Assembly: GCA_965261775.1 (NCBI GenBank)
Contig: OZ253477.1
Coordinates: 2,146,109 to 2,210,108, forward strand
DNA from: G965261775 sp965261775
GTDB taxonomy: Bacteria > Pseudomonadota > Gammaproteobacteria > Eutrophobiales > Eutrophobiaceae
Direction: 5' to 3'
DNA length: 64,000 nucleotides
Shown here: positions 9,386-18,366 of the stretch, in pieces
How positions within the stretch are numbered: position 1 is the stretch's first letter
How the letters are laid out: each line of letters starts with the position of its first letter
Made by a program: the position numbers and the translations under genes
Notes under the pieces: generated by a model
Told to the model about the DNA's origin: nothing
Seen by the model: only the letters and a program-made list of their open reading frames with translations
Databases searched by the model: none

Positions 9386-12300
9386 TTATTTGTAATTTAA
9401 GCGGAACAATGTGGCGTATAAAACAGGGACGAGTAACAAGGTAATAAAGGTAGCAAAGAGCAGACCAAACAAGATGGTGATTGCCATAGGTTCAAACATT
9501 GGGCCACCACCTAGCCAAAGCGGGAACATTCCGCCCACAGTCGTGGCAGTGGTCAGTAATATGGGTCTGGCACGTTGTTGTGTTGCCTGAACCACGGCAT
9601 CGTTAGGAGTGCGTCCGTTTTCTTCTATCTCAATTTTTATTCTGTCTAGCAGTACAATGGCATTATTAATTACGATCCCGGCCAGCGATACAATCCCTAA
9701 GAATGTGAAAAAACCAAAGGTTGATCCGGCAAGCAGTAGCCCGGCCACCACACCAATCAAGCCGAGTGGAATGGTGATTAGCACGATAAAGGTACGGCGG
9801 AAGGAGTTAAATTGCACCATAAGCAGCAATATAATAAAGATCAGCGCAAACGGCACCGCAGCTATAATAGCCGAATTAGCATCGTTTGACTTTTCCGTCT
9901 CCCCACCTTCTTCGTAAGAATAAGAAGCATCCCATGTGTTAGAGAAGTCCTTAAGCCACAGGCGATAGAACTGCGCAACAGAAGCAGCCGTAGCACCGGG
10001 TTTTAGCTGTGCCTGAATCGTAATTGTTCTTTCGCGGTCAAGCCGTTCAATGCGTGACGGTTCCCATACCGTTTCAATTGATGCCACCTGACTTAATGGG
10101 ACCACCTTGGAACTGCTTTGTGAAAATACGGTAAGGTTTTCTAGCTTTGCCAAATCATTTCGATCAGTGCTACGAGTTCTTAGCATCACTGGAATTACTT
10201 CATCGCCTTCACGATACTCCGTCATTTCCATGCCTGATAAGCTGGCATTGAGCGAGGCAGCGATATCCTGACTGGTGACACCTGCCCGCAATGCTCGCGC
10301 CTGATCAATACGAATGACCAGTTTTTTGCTTTGAGGCCCCCATGTGTCTTTAACGGCAGTAACAGCATCTAATTCCCGTAATTTACTTTTGATGCTTGAT
10401 ACCAGTTGGAATAATGTATCGAATTCTGTTCCCGATACTTTGATTTCTACAGGGTATGATACAGGTGGGCCGTTAGACAGACGTTTAACCTGTAACTGAA
10501 CATCGGGATGGTTTTCAAAAAAATAACGTTCAATCATCTCCTTCATTGGGTCAAGTGATGCACTGTTATTAACGGTCAGCACCATAACAGTATTGGCTTC
10601 GTTGGGGTTGGGCGGTGTAAAGCCCAGCACAAAGCGTGGCCCGCCAGTACCAATAAAGGCTGTCCAGCTATTGACCCCAATGGCATCTTCAGCATTCTCG
10701 GCAGCGGGGTCAATGCGTTTGGAGTTCAGAAATTGCTCCATGTCTTTAAGCATCGCCTCACTCGTATCAATAGATGTTCCGGGAGGCAGTTCCATCGCTA
10801 CAATCAGCACGGGATCTTCCGATGGGGGAATAAATACTTTAGGTATATACCCCAAACCAACAATGGAAGCCGCAAGCAACCCAACTACCAGCAATCCGAA
10901 AAAGGCAGGATGGCGCAGTGAAGTATAAAGCGTTTTACGGTAATATTGATAGAGTGTGCTGCCAAACTCATTTCTCTCTGCCGCTGCTTTGTGTTTGACC
11001 TTCACAAAAGGAGTCACCATAGGCACAAAGGTCATCGACAATAGCCAGGAAAGAAGCAATGCAATGGTCACGACATAAAAAATGGCGGAGGTAAATTCAC
11101 TGGCAGCGGAATCAGCGAGTGCAATGGGAGTGAACGCGGCGGCAGTCGTCAGAGAAGAAATCAGCAACGGTACCATCATCTCTTTAGCAGCAGCAATCGC
11201 AGCGGGAATGGGTTCATCACCTTGTTCTCTACGCACAATGGTAGCTTCCACTACCACGATGGCATTATCCACCAATAGCCCCAGAGCAATAATGAGCGCC
11301 GCCAGCGATACCTGATTAATTCCGATATCATATTGTGCCATAACAAAGAAAGTTGATACCATCACCACTGGAATGAGGGATGCGACAACCAGGCCAGTAC
11401 GGAACCCGAGAGTTAACACCATAACGAAAATGACAATAGCTACTGCCTGAGAAAGATTGCTGATAAACGCATCCACGCTGGCTTCGGTTAGAGACGATTG
11501 CAAAAACATTGGCTTGAGGCTGATGCCGAGTGGAAGCGCGGCTTCAATTTCAGGCATGCGCATTTGCAGCTCTTTACCCAAATCCATGATGTTGCCACCA
11601 TCCCGCATAGATACAGAGATGGAAATAGCCGACTTACCATCGGCTCTGACTTTTGTCTTTACCGGTTCTTCATAACCACGGTAGATATGCGTTACATCAC
11701 CAAGCTGTACCAGCGCGTTTGTTTCAGGGATTTCAATGATCGTTTGCTTCAGGTCTTCTACACTCAGGAGATTACCTGTCGGTTCTAGTATAATACGTTC
11801 CTTGCCGATAATAATATCGCCACCAGAATCGAGGATATTTAATGATTGCAGGGTGGTTTCAAGCTGTTGTGGAGAAATGCCAAGTTCCTTCAACTGTACA
11901 TTATCATACTCAATATAGACGCGTTCTTCCTGATCGCCATAAATTTCGACTTTGGCGATCTCGGATATCTTTAACAACTGTCTGCGTATATCCAGTGCGA
12001 TATCCCGTAGCTCACGTGGTGAGAATCCATCACCGGTAAGATTATAAACATGGCCAAATGTGTCGCCGAATTCATCATTCACAATGGGGGTGCGCACGCC
12101 AGCGGGTAAATCACGTGACACATCTTCAACCTTGCGCCGAAGGCTATCAAAAATCGGACGCATTTCCTTATAGGATTCCATAAAGTTGGCTGTGATAATG
12201 GAAATGCCACTGCGCGATTCGCTGGTAATGTTGTCCAATTCAGGCATCTCCTGAATTTTCTCTTCAATTGCTTCGGTAACGAGCTGTTCCACGCGTTCAG

Positions 12301-12466
12301 GGCTGGCACCGGGGAAACGTGTGGTAATATTGGCCGTGCGAATGGTGAATCCGGGGTCTTGTGACTTAGGCAACGATATATAAGAAAAAATCCCACTAAT
12401 GATCAGTGCCAGTACGACAAAAAGCGTGACACGGTTATAGCGAATGGCCCAGACGGTAATATTCAT
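9386..12466 (-). CDS. RND efflux transporter permease subunit
   Basis: A 1026-residue inner-membrane, proton-driven pump of the resistance-nodulation-division family that exports small molecules through a tripartite complex with the adaptor and TolC protein encoded upstream. It has the family's full length: one N-terminal transmembrane helix (VTLFVVLALIISGIFSYISL), a large periplasmic loop, a block of helices with the charged motif GLLVDNAIVVVEA, a second periplasmic loop, and a second block (GIVINNAIVLLDRI). The start ATG at 12466 overlaps the adaptor stop (ATGA), so translation is coupled. The sequence looks like the MexF/AcrB-related group without clear substrate identity. It is the last gene of a three-gene operon and its 3' end faces endolysin remnant A. 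Confidence 0.92.
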   Translation of the reverse strand: MNITVWAIRYNRVTLFVVLALIISGIFSYISLPKSQDPGFTIRTANITTRFPGASPERVEQLVTEAIEEKIQEMPELDNITSESRSGISIITANFMESYKEMRPIFDSLRRKVEDVSRDLPAGVRTPIVNDEFGDTFGHVYNLTGDGFSPRELRDIALDIRRQLLKISEIAKVEIYGDQEERVYIEYDNVQLKELGISPQQLETTLQSLNILDSGGDIIIGKERIILEPTGNLLSVEDLKQTIIEIPETNALVQLGDVTHIYRGYEEPVKTKVRADGKSAISISVSMRDGGNIMDLGKELQMRMPEIEAALPLGISLKPMFLQSSLTEASVDAFISNLSQAVAIVIFVMVLTLGFRTGLVVASLIPVVMVSTFFVMAQYDIGINQVSLAALIIALGLLVDNAIVVVEATIVRREQGDEPIPAAIAAAKEMMVPLLISSLTTAAAFTPIALADSAASEFTSAIFYVVTIALLLSWLLSMTFVPMVTPFVKVKHKAAAERNEFGSTLYQYYRKTLYTSLRHPAFFGLLVVGLLAASIVGLGYIPKVFIPPSEDPVLIVAMELPPGTSIDTSEAMLKDMEQFLNSKRIDPAAENAEDAIGVNSWTAFIGTGGPRFVLGFTPPNPNEANTVMVLTVNNSASLDPMKEMIERYFFENHPDVQLQVKRLSNGPPVSYPVEIKVSGTEFDTLFQLVSSIKSKLRELDAVTAVKDTWGPQSKKLVIRIDQARALRAGVTSQDIAASLNASLSGMEMTEYREGDEVIPVMLRTRSTDRNDLAKLENLTVFSQSSSKVVPLSQVASIETVWEPSRIERLDRERTITIQAQLKPGATAASVAQFYRLWLKDFSNTWDASYSYEEGGETEKSNDANSAIIAAVPFALIFIILLLMVQFNSFRRTFIVLITIPLGLIGVVAGLLLAGSTFGFFTFLGIVSLAGIVINNAIVLLDRIKIEIEENGRTPNDAVVQATQQRARPILLTTATTVGGMFPLWLGGGPMFEPMAITILFGLLFATFITLLLVPVLYATLFRLNYK

Positions 12467-13587
12467 TGAGTGCCCTCTGTTATCGTTTGCACCAACATAC
12501 CATCGTGGGCAGTGCTGTATCCGGCAGTAAGTATGTGATCTCCACTCTTCAACCCACTGAGAATTTCCAGCCCCAGCTCAGATATGTCACCAACCTCTAC
12601 AGAACGACGACGAAGCACAGCAGCACCTTGCGTATCACTTGTCTTTATCACATATACAAACGTACCTAATTCATCTTTTCCAACCACCGCAGCAGGAAGA
12701 TAAATTCGGCTCGTATTGGTTCCCTGATTTGTAAATTGAAACGTCACTTCCGCTGCTAACCCCGAACGGATAGAGGGGTGCACATCTATTAACTCTAATG
12801 TAACAGGGAAGGTGGTTCCGCCACCAGCGGTGCTTCCGACTTCTGTCACAACAGCAGTGAAACTCTGCTGAGGAAGCGAGGCAAATTGTACTGTTCCTGC
12901 CAAACCGTTAGTAAAGGCTGCGATCAGGCTCTCTGGAACGGCAATATGCACTTCCCATTCATCACCGCAATTTAAACGAGCCGCTGTTACTCCAGCGTTG
13001 ATATTTTCGCCCGAATCAATATTGATCTCTGCTACCGTACAATCATTTCCTGCTTTTAGATTCGTATAGGAAAGGTTGAGGTGGGCTAATCGCACACTCT
13101 GTTGGTCAGCATTATAGGAAGCTATAGCTGATTCTGCGTTAGCCAGGGCAGTATCCAGCTCATTGCGAGAGGCATTATCATTGGTGTAGAGTTGTCGCAC
13201 ACGTTGATATTCTGATTCGGCATTACGACGGTTGGCTTTTGCTTGTGCCAGCGATGCATTGGCCTGTTGCAATTCTAAACGGTATGTCTCCGTGTCGAGC
13301 TGAGCAATTATATCACCACGCTTTATGTGATCTCCGACCGACATAGCAACTTTTTTGATAGTACCACCGACCCTGAAGCTTAAATCCACTTCTTGCGCTG
13401 CATTGGTCGTGCCACTAAATACGCGATTACGTATAGAAGAAACACTGCTATGCACGACCATTGCCTTAACCGGACGCAATGCTTTCTCTGTGTTCTTTCC
13501 CTCTTCTTCGCAGCCCGTAACGATTCCCAAAACAAGCAAGAGCACCATAAGGTGGCTCAATAATCTACTATCTAATTTATTCATCAT
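12463..13587 (-). CDS. RND efflux periplasmic adaptor lipoprotein (membrane fusion protein)
   Basis: Links the RND pump to the outer-membrane channel. I choose ATG at 13587, preceded by GGAG with good spacing. It gives the lipoprotein signal LMVLLLVLGIVTGC with the lipobox cysteine near residue 26. The body shows the HlyD/AcrA order: barrel-sandwich half motif (SFRVGGTIKKVAMSVGDHIK, RGDIIAQLDTETY), an alpha-hairpin with coiled-coil content (ASLAQAKANRRNAESEYQRV), the second half motif and a beta-barrel domain. It overlaps the TolC-fusion gene upstream and the pump gene downstream, so the three form a tight operon. Confidence 0.9.
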   Translation of the reverse strand: MMNKLDSRLLSHLMVLLLVLGIVTGCEEEGKNTEKALRPVKAMVVHSSVSSIRNRVFSGTTNAAQEVDLSFRVGGTIKKVAMSVGDHIKRGDIIAQLDTETYRLELQQANASLAQAKANRRNAESEYQRVRQLYTNDNASRNELDTALANAESAIASYNADQQSVRLAHLNLSYTNLKAGNDCTVAEINIDSGENINAGVTAARLNCGDEWEVHIAVPESLIAAFTNGLAGTVQFASLPQQSFTAVVTEVGSTAGGGTTFPVTLELIDVHPSIRSGLAAEVTFQFTNQGTNTSRIYLPAAVVGKDELGTFVYVIKTSDTQGAAVLRRRSVEVGDISELGLEILSGLKSGDHILTAGYSTAHDGMLVQTITEGTQ

Positions 13588-15922
13588 GTTTTTCTCCATA
13601 GGTGAGCGCATAGGCATTAAGCGCATCAAACCATGCATCTGCCTGTTCTGGCGAAACGGAAAAATCGAAAAATCCAATGGCACGCTGCAATACACTCAAA
13701 TCCAGTAAATGTTGATAAATGGCGTTCGCAGCAGATAAACGGGCAACCAAAAATGCATTTTGTGCATCAATCAGATCAATATAGTTGGTAGCACCACGTA
13801 CATAGGAATCCGTTACCAGATTCAACGTTTTTTCTGCCGCCTTTTCTGCTGCCTGCGCATAGGCAATATTACGGTGGGATGCTCCCGCTTTAGCAACGCT
13901 ATTACGTGCTGTAGCTTCAATTGTATCTTTCATTTGCTTGTGGATCAGTTGCAAACGTCTTAGTTGTGTATTTGCCTGCGCTTTCTCGGCTGAAATGCGA
14001 CCACCCTGATAGAGTGGTAAAGAAAGCTGGAGACCAATCGTCCAATCTTCATCATGATTGGCAGGAATTTGCGCTCCATGATCATCCAGGGTGCGATCCA
14101 CACTGCCGACCAGATTGACATCGGGAACATAGCGTTTGCGCTTTGCTGCCAAAAGAAGACGTTCTTGAGCTTTTATTTGAGAGGCGAGTGAATCCAGCTC
14201 TGGTGCATTCTTCAACGATTGCTCGGTGAGAAAATTGCGGAAAATTTTAAGTTTCCCAGGGCTGGAAATAAATGCATCAAGGCGCTTGTCACCAAAAACC
14301 TTTTGATCATCCAGGCTGGGTTCACGCGTTTGAACCGTCTCTTCAATGGGACGATGCAGAATCCGGTTTAGCGCATGCTTTGCCTGTTGATAGGCGCTTT
14401 GGGCGTTGGAAACCGATTGTAATCCATTATTTAACTCGGTTTCAAAACGAAGTATTTCTGAACGGTCAGTAGAACCGACTTCATAGCGAAAGGTTGCTCG
14501 CTCAAGATTGGCGCGAGTCAGTTTGAGGTTATCACGCTGGATATTGAGTTCGGTTTTGGCGACCAGCAGACGTAGATACGCTTCCAGGGTTTGCTGGATT
14601 ACATCAAGGCGAGTTTGTGAAAATGATGCCTCTTGAGCCTGTTCAAGATATTTATTTGCAGTGTGCTGGCTAAAGCTCGACTCCGAGTAAAGCGTTTGCG
14701 AAAGAGAAAGACCGGCGGATGTGCTGCGAGTAGCGCCACTGCCTACCAAGTCCCGATCACGGTCATCAAGGCTGAGATTGCCCCTCACCTGAGGCAATAA
14801 AGATGAGCGGGCGATGCGCGTATCCTGCCTGGTGGAATCAAAATCTTCTTTAGCTATGGCTATATTGAGATTACGTTTCAAGGATTCTTCCACCGCAGAG
14901 GCAAGCGTTAACACTCTGCCATCTTCCGATAAGGGACTCACGATATCTGCTTCAGAGAATATGCTAAAAGGAACCTCATAACCAATGGCCTTGGCCGTTT
15001 TCTGGTTAAGTGCAAGACGGTCTTTCACCTGCAGGCCTACACGCAAATCCTCAGCTCTGCGTCCCAGTGCAATATCCCGAACATCCAGAGCCAACTGTCG
15101 CGCCAACTGTTTTGGTGCGGGGATGATTCCCACTCCCATAAGAAACCCGGCTTCAACCTCACTGCGCCCCATCGTAGTAAAGGTCGGCATTTTTTTGGCG
15201 ATCAGCATATCAATAAAGGCTTTACGCTGCGTATCGTAGCGAGACTGGGGCAAAAGAAACAATGCATCCAGACTTGCCGGAAGCTTTTTTACCAGTGCTT
15301 GTGCGTCACCTGCCGACCATTCAATCAGACTCAATTTAAAATCAAGCTGAGAAGTCATATTCTCAAAGTTTTCACTGACAACTGGAATCGCTGAGACAAT
15401 ATTACCATCAACCAACATGCCCATATGCGAGGCGTTTGTGGCCTTTTGAAAGCGTTTTAACTCGGTTAACAAATCAATATTAGAGGGGATGTAATGCAAG
15501 TTATGCATGCTGCTTGTGCCAAGCTCGGTAACAGAAAACCCTTGTTGTTTTGCATCAATAACGGTTGCTGCAATTAAAGGCTTCTGGAGTTTCAGTTCTG
15601 GAGCAACAGAACTACTGAGAACACCCAGTGCAATGATAATGTCGGCTTTAGAATCTTTCAAATAGCGCTGTATGGCCGCTTTTGCCTTATCGCGATTCCA
15701 CTGGCTATTATATTGTAACGAAGCAGGAAAACGAAAATCAAACTCGTTATTCTCCAGCAAGTCAAGTTCCTCAGCGAGTGCCTTACTTAGTTGCTGGCTC
15801 CATGCTGTGTCTCCATCAAGAACGATCGCAATCCCCACTTTCTGCCCTGCTGCCCACACTGTTTGAGGTGACAGGAACAGGATAAAAATCAAGCATGTTG
15901 TTTTTAATAGCTTCATTGACAT
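13577..15922 (-). CDS. Fusion of ABC substrate-binding-like domain and TolC-family outer-membrane channel
   Basis: A 781-residue exported protein; the signal peptide is MSMKLLKTTCLIFILFLSPQ (ATG at 15922, or the ATG two codons later). Residues of about 25-320 resemble the ABC_sub_bind fold (KVGIAIVLDGDTAWSQQL, ADIIIALGVLSSSVAPEL, GVGIIPAPKQLARQLALDV). Residues of about 350-770 are a TolC/OEP protein with two alpha-barrel repeats (LTLASAVEESLKRNLNIAIA, GGRISAEKAQANTQLRRLQ, TNYIDLIDAQNAFLVARLSA). The usual TolC is 420-480 residues, so the extra N-terminal domain is real length. I infer that it may sense or deliver a ligand at the channel. It heads the RND operon; the region upstream (15923-15967) should hold the promoter. 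Confidence 0.85.
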   Translation of the reverse strand: MSMKLLKTTCLIFILFLSPQTVWAAGQKVGIAIVLDGDTAWSQQLSKALAEELDLLENNEFDFRFPASLQYNSQWNRDKAKAAIQRYLKDSKADIIIALGVLSSSVAPELKLQKPLIAATVIDAKQQGFSVTELGTSSMHNLHYIPSNIDLLTELKRFQKATNASHMGMLVDGNIVSAIPVVSENFENMTSQLDFKLSLIEWSAGDAQALVKKLPASLDALFLLPQSRYDTQRKAFIDMLIAKKMPTFTTMGRSEVEAGFLMGVGIIPAPKQLARQLALDVRDIALGRRAEDLRVGLQVKDRLALNQKTAKAIGYEVPFSIFSEADIVSPLSEDGRVLTLASAVEESLKRNLNIAIAKEDFDSTRQDTRIARSSLLPQVRGNLSLDDRDRDLVGSGATRSTSAGLSLSQTLYSESSFSQHTANKYLEQAQEASFSQTRLDVIQQTLEAYLRLLVAKTELNIQRDNLKLTRANLERATFRYEVGSTDRSEILRFETELNNGLQSVSNAQSAYQQAKHALNRILHRPIEETVQTREPSLDDQKVFGDKRLDAFISSPGKLKIFRNFLTEQSLKNAPELDSLASQIKAQERLLLAAKRKRYVPDVNLVGSVDRTLDDHGAQIPANHDEDWTIGLQLSLPLYQGGRISAEKAQANTQLRRLQLIHKQMKDTIEATARNSVAKAGASHRNIAYAQAAEKAAEKTLNLVTDSYVRGATNYIDLIDAQNAFLVARLSAANAIYQHLLDLSVLQRAIGFFDFSVSPEQADAWFDALNAYALTYGEKHDE

Positions 15923-15967
15923 ATTTTATCGTACTTTATGAACGTCGTTCTCCAAACAGTTTTGGTT

Positions 15968-16046
15968 TAGCGGCTGAATGGATCCGACTGGAAATCGGGC
16001 GTGCGGTAATCCCGTACCGTGGGTTCGAATCCCTCTCTCTCCGCCA
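15968..16046 (+). pseudogene. 5'-truncated tRNA-Ser (anticodon GGA) remnant
   Basis: From GCGGCTGAATGG onward the sequence folds like a serine tRNA. The anticodon stem TCCGA/TCGGG encloses the loop CTGGAAA (anticodon GGA), a long variable arm GTGCGG/CCGTAC is present, the T-loop is GGTTCGAATCC, the 3' acceptor strand is TCTCTCC, then G and CCA. The 5' acceptor strand that should read GGAGAGA and the D-stem are missing; the bases before 15968 (CAGTTTTGGTTT) cannot pair with TCTCTCC. It is therefore a 3' piece left at a recombination edge. Confidence 0.75.
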
Positions 16047-16140
16047 TTGACTTAAAACGAACTTTCATACCAGCCGTCGACTCTGCGCCGTAAGGCCAAC
16101 CGTGAAGAACATGGCGAAGTACCCGAGCAATTCATGCGCC
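16021..16140 (+). repeat. Direct repeat copy B: tRNA-Ser 3' end plus endolysin fragment
   Basis: Partner of the repeat at 9168-9287, offset by 6853 bp. The first 74 bp are identical and the rest is nearly so. Together the two copies bracket the whole efflux operon. Confidence 0.8.
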
Positions 16141-16229
16141 AGGCCTGTGTCGGTGGTCGCAAGCTAAAGGGGCTTATTCGCCGTCGGGATACAGAAAGCA
16201 AACTGTATCAATATTCCCAATTTTCATGA
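16077..16229 (+). pseudogene. Endolysin 3' remnant B
   Basis: Reads STLRRKANREEHGEVPEQFM, then VGGRKLKGLIRRRDTESKLY, and stops at 16229. It matches the C-terminal third of a phage GH24-like lysozyme (compare the longer copy at 17.3 kb), with the catalytic N-terminal part absent. Its last bases overlap, on the other strand, the end of the metallopeptidase gene. Confidence 0.75.
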
Positions 16230-16930
16230 GTCAGGGGTGAACGGTTCAGGTCGTCCCTGAAAGTTCGCCACTGCGGCATAATACGATCCATGTGAGATAC
16301 AAATTGATCATTATGGGTGCGTTCCAGAAAATGGACCATCTCGTGCACAACGACGTATTCAAGGCAGTTAATCGGCTTTTTTATAAGTTCCAGGTTAAGC
16401 CATATCCTCTTGTGGGCAGGGTTACAGCTTCCCCATCTTGTTTTCATTCTTTTAATGCCGTAGGAATTTACCTGCAGCTCAGTTTTGATTTCCCATTTTC
16501 TAATGATGCCGGGTAAAATTCGCTTCATCTCCTTGCGATACCAGTCAATGAGCAATTTTTCACGTTGCTCCAGTCCAGTATCCTCGTTGATGTTCAAGAC
16601 CAGCGTCTTTTTATTTTTAATCTCGACGAAGGGACGTTTGTCAGTATGGGAAATATCCAGTAAATATCTTCGCCCAAGATAGTAGTGGCTTTCTCCTGTA
16701 ATCAGCTCTCTTGCGCTTTGCCTTGGTTGATCTTCAAATGATTTAATTTGGCGTTTTATCCAGCCAAATTTTGAAATCACCGCTAATCTAACCGCTTCAT
16801 CGTCTATTATTTCTGGAACAGCGATCCTGATCCAACCGTCGGGTGGATATACTGCCAGGTGAAGGTTTTTTATTTTCTTTCGAATAACCTTCACAGGCAG
16901 TTCATTTACGATGATTGTGCTCTTATTCAT
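16208..16930 (-). CDS. YgjP-like zinc metallopeptidase (DUF45/M48 type)
   Basis: A 240-residue soluble protein of the DUF45 family with the zinc motif HEMVH near residue 200 (VVVHEMVHFLERTH) and the family signatures YLGRRYLLDI and KTRWGSCNPAHKRIWLNL. Such genes very often sit directly downstream of type I restriction hsdR genes, and here it overlaps the 3' end of an hsdR remnant. I choose ATG at 16930, which overlaps the hsdR stop; a GTG two codons upstream is the alternative. Its cellular substrate is not known. A second, divergent homologue lies at 53.65 kb. Confidence 0.88.
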   Translation of the reverse strand: MNKSTIIVNELPVKVIRKKIKNLHLAVYPPDGWIRIAVPEIIDDEAVRLAVISKFGWIKRQIKSFEDQPRQSARELITGESHYYLGRRYLLDISHTDKRPFVEIKNKKTLVLNINEDTGLEQREKLLIDWYRKEMKRILPGIIRKWEIKTELQVNSYGIKRMKTRWGSCNPAHKRIWLNLELIKKPINCLEYVVVHEMVHFLERTHNDQFVSHMDRIMPQWRTFRDDLNRSPLTHENWEY

Positions 16931-17310
16931 ATTCACGTTGATTTTTCACTATTTCAAAAATACGATTGACATCGTTATCAAGATTGTAGGATGCGTGATT
17001 TTCGGCAACCTGTAGTCCGTCTGTTTTGTTATTCTGTTCAACAGAGTTTTCAATGACTTTTTTAATTTCTTTTTCCTTGAAATGGTTGCCACGCCAATTA
17101 TCTCTCCTGGTGATTTCCACTGCATTGTCGATTTTCAGAGCAAGCTCTTCGTTCTTTCCCAGGTTGTCATAGAGCGCTCTTTTCGGAGTTGAGTCTAAGG
17201 ATTCTGGATAAGTGCTACCCGTTTCCGGATGAGATACTTTGCCCGACAAATCAATAATCTTTTTCAAATAATCCTTATATTCGAGTGCCTGTTCCTTGCG
17301 CTTTTTAGCG
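16923..17310 (-). pseudogene. Type I restriction enzyme HsdR, 3' remnant
   Basis: About 125 codons of the C-terminal helical region of a type I restriction endonuclease motor subunit. Recognisable stretches are LEYKDYLKKIIDLSGKVSHP, KRALYDNLGKNEELALKIDN and RRDNWRGNHFKEKEIKKVI. The nuclease and helicase domains are gone. Near 17310 the frame runs into sequence that on the other strand is the endolysin remnant, marking the junction. The stop overlaps the metallopeptidase start, the arrangement found in intact loci. Confidence 0.8.
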
Positions 17311-17615
17311 GGTATTGATGAAACACAGGCCGAGGAGCTTTTGCGCCAAGATGCAATGATTGCGGAACGCGCCGTCCTCCGCCGGATTAACGTGCCGCTG
17401 AGGACGGCCAGTTCGATGCGCTGGTGTCCTTCACCTACAATCTTGGCGGTGGTGCGCTTCAACGCTCAACACTGCGCCGTAAAATCAACCGTGAGGAACA
17501 CGCTGAAGTCCCGGAACAGTTCATGCGCCGGGTCTGGGCGGGTGGCCGTAAGCTCAAAGGGCTGGTTCGACGACGGGCTGCAGAAGCTAATATATACCTT
17601 AAGCAGCTGGCTTGA
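17311..17615 (+). pseudogene. Endolysin (GH24-like lysozyme) remnant C, the longest copy
   Basis: Reads GIDETQAEELLRQDAMIAER and AVLRRINVPL in one frame. After a frameshift near 17400 it continues DGQFDALVSFTYNLGGGALQ, RSTLRRKINREEHAEVPEQF and RRVWAGGRKLKGLVRRRAAE, stopping at 17615. This is the C-terminal two thirds of a T4-like phage lysozyme used to break host peptidoglycan. The catalytic N-terminus (E..G..T region) is absent. Its tail overlaps the end of hmuV on the opposite strand. This copy explains the shorter fragments at 9.2, 16.1, 43.5 and 53.6 kb. Confidence 0.85.
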
Positions 17616-18366
17616 TAGATTCATGAAAGGCAAAGACATACTCTCTAGGTACTTCAAACACCTCTTCAATAATACCCTTGTTTAGAGCAGTGGCAGTGCT
17701 TCCCTCGGCAAATAATCTTCCATATTTCAGCAAAATCACATGATCGGTATAGCGCATGGCCAGATGAAGGTCATGCATGATGATGCAGACAGCGAAATGC
17801 TTCTCCTCGGCCAATTTTGATACAAGGCTTAAAAGCTGATGTTGGTGCTTTAGATCAAGCGCCGATGTAGGCTCATCAAGAAATAGATAAGCATTCTCCT
17901 GATCCCATAGCTGTGCCAGCACGCGAGCCAGTTGTACACGCTGTTGCTCTCCCCCTGAGAGAGTTGGAAAAACACGATCTTTTAGGTGAATAGCATCCAC
18001 GCACTCAAGTGCCTCTAGAGCAACTTCATGATCTTTGCTGGTGGATTTATTATCGGCATAAGGGTTGCGCCCCATCATCACGATCTCCAGCGCTGTGAAT
18101 GGAAAGCTAATCGGGTTGGATTGGGATAATACGGCCCGTTTGGTGGACAGATCATTCAATGAGTAATCCCCCAAAGGTTTTCCATCCAATGTTATTGTAC
18201 CGCTATTAGCATTCTGTGAGCCAGTCAGACATTTCAGCAGCGTTGATTTACCAGCACCGTTAGGACCAAGAATAGCAGTGACTTTGCCATTTTCGATCTG
18301 TACGGACACATCTTCTAAAATATGCTTTTCACCGATTTTGACAGAAAGGTTTTCTGCGATGATCAT
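17599..18366 (-). CDS. hmuV: Haem ABC transporter ATP-binding protein
   Basis: Cytoplasmic ATPase that powers haem import through HmuU. Walker A GPNGAGKST is at residues 34-42, the signature LSGGEQQRVQLARV precedes Walker B YLFLDEPTSALD, and the switch histidine is in IIMHDLHLAMRYTDHV. I choose ATG at 18366, overlapping the hmuU stop (ATGA), instead of an upstream start that would lie inside hmuU. It is the last gene of the haem operon and its 3' end overlaps endolysin remnant C on the other strand. Confidence 0.93.
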   Translation of the reverse strand: MIIAENLSVKIGEKHILEDVSVQIENGKVTAILGPNGAGKSTLLKCLTGSQNANSGTITLDGKPLGDYSLNDLSTKRAVLSQSNPISFPFTALEIVMMGRNPYADNKSTSKDHEVALEALECVDAIHLKDRVFPTLSGGEQQRVQLARVLAQLWDQENAYLFLDEPTSALDLKHQHQLLSLVSKLAEEKHFAVCIIMHDLHLAMRYTDHVILLKYGRLFAEGSTATALNKGIIEEVFEVPREYVFAFHESIKPAA

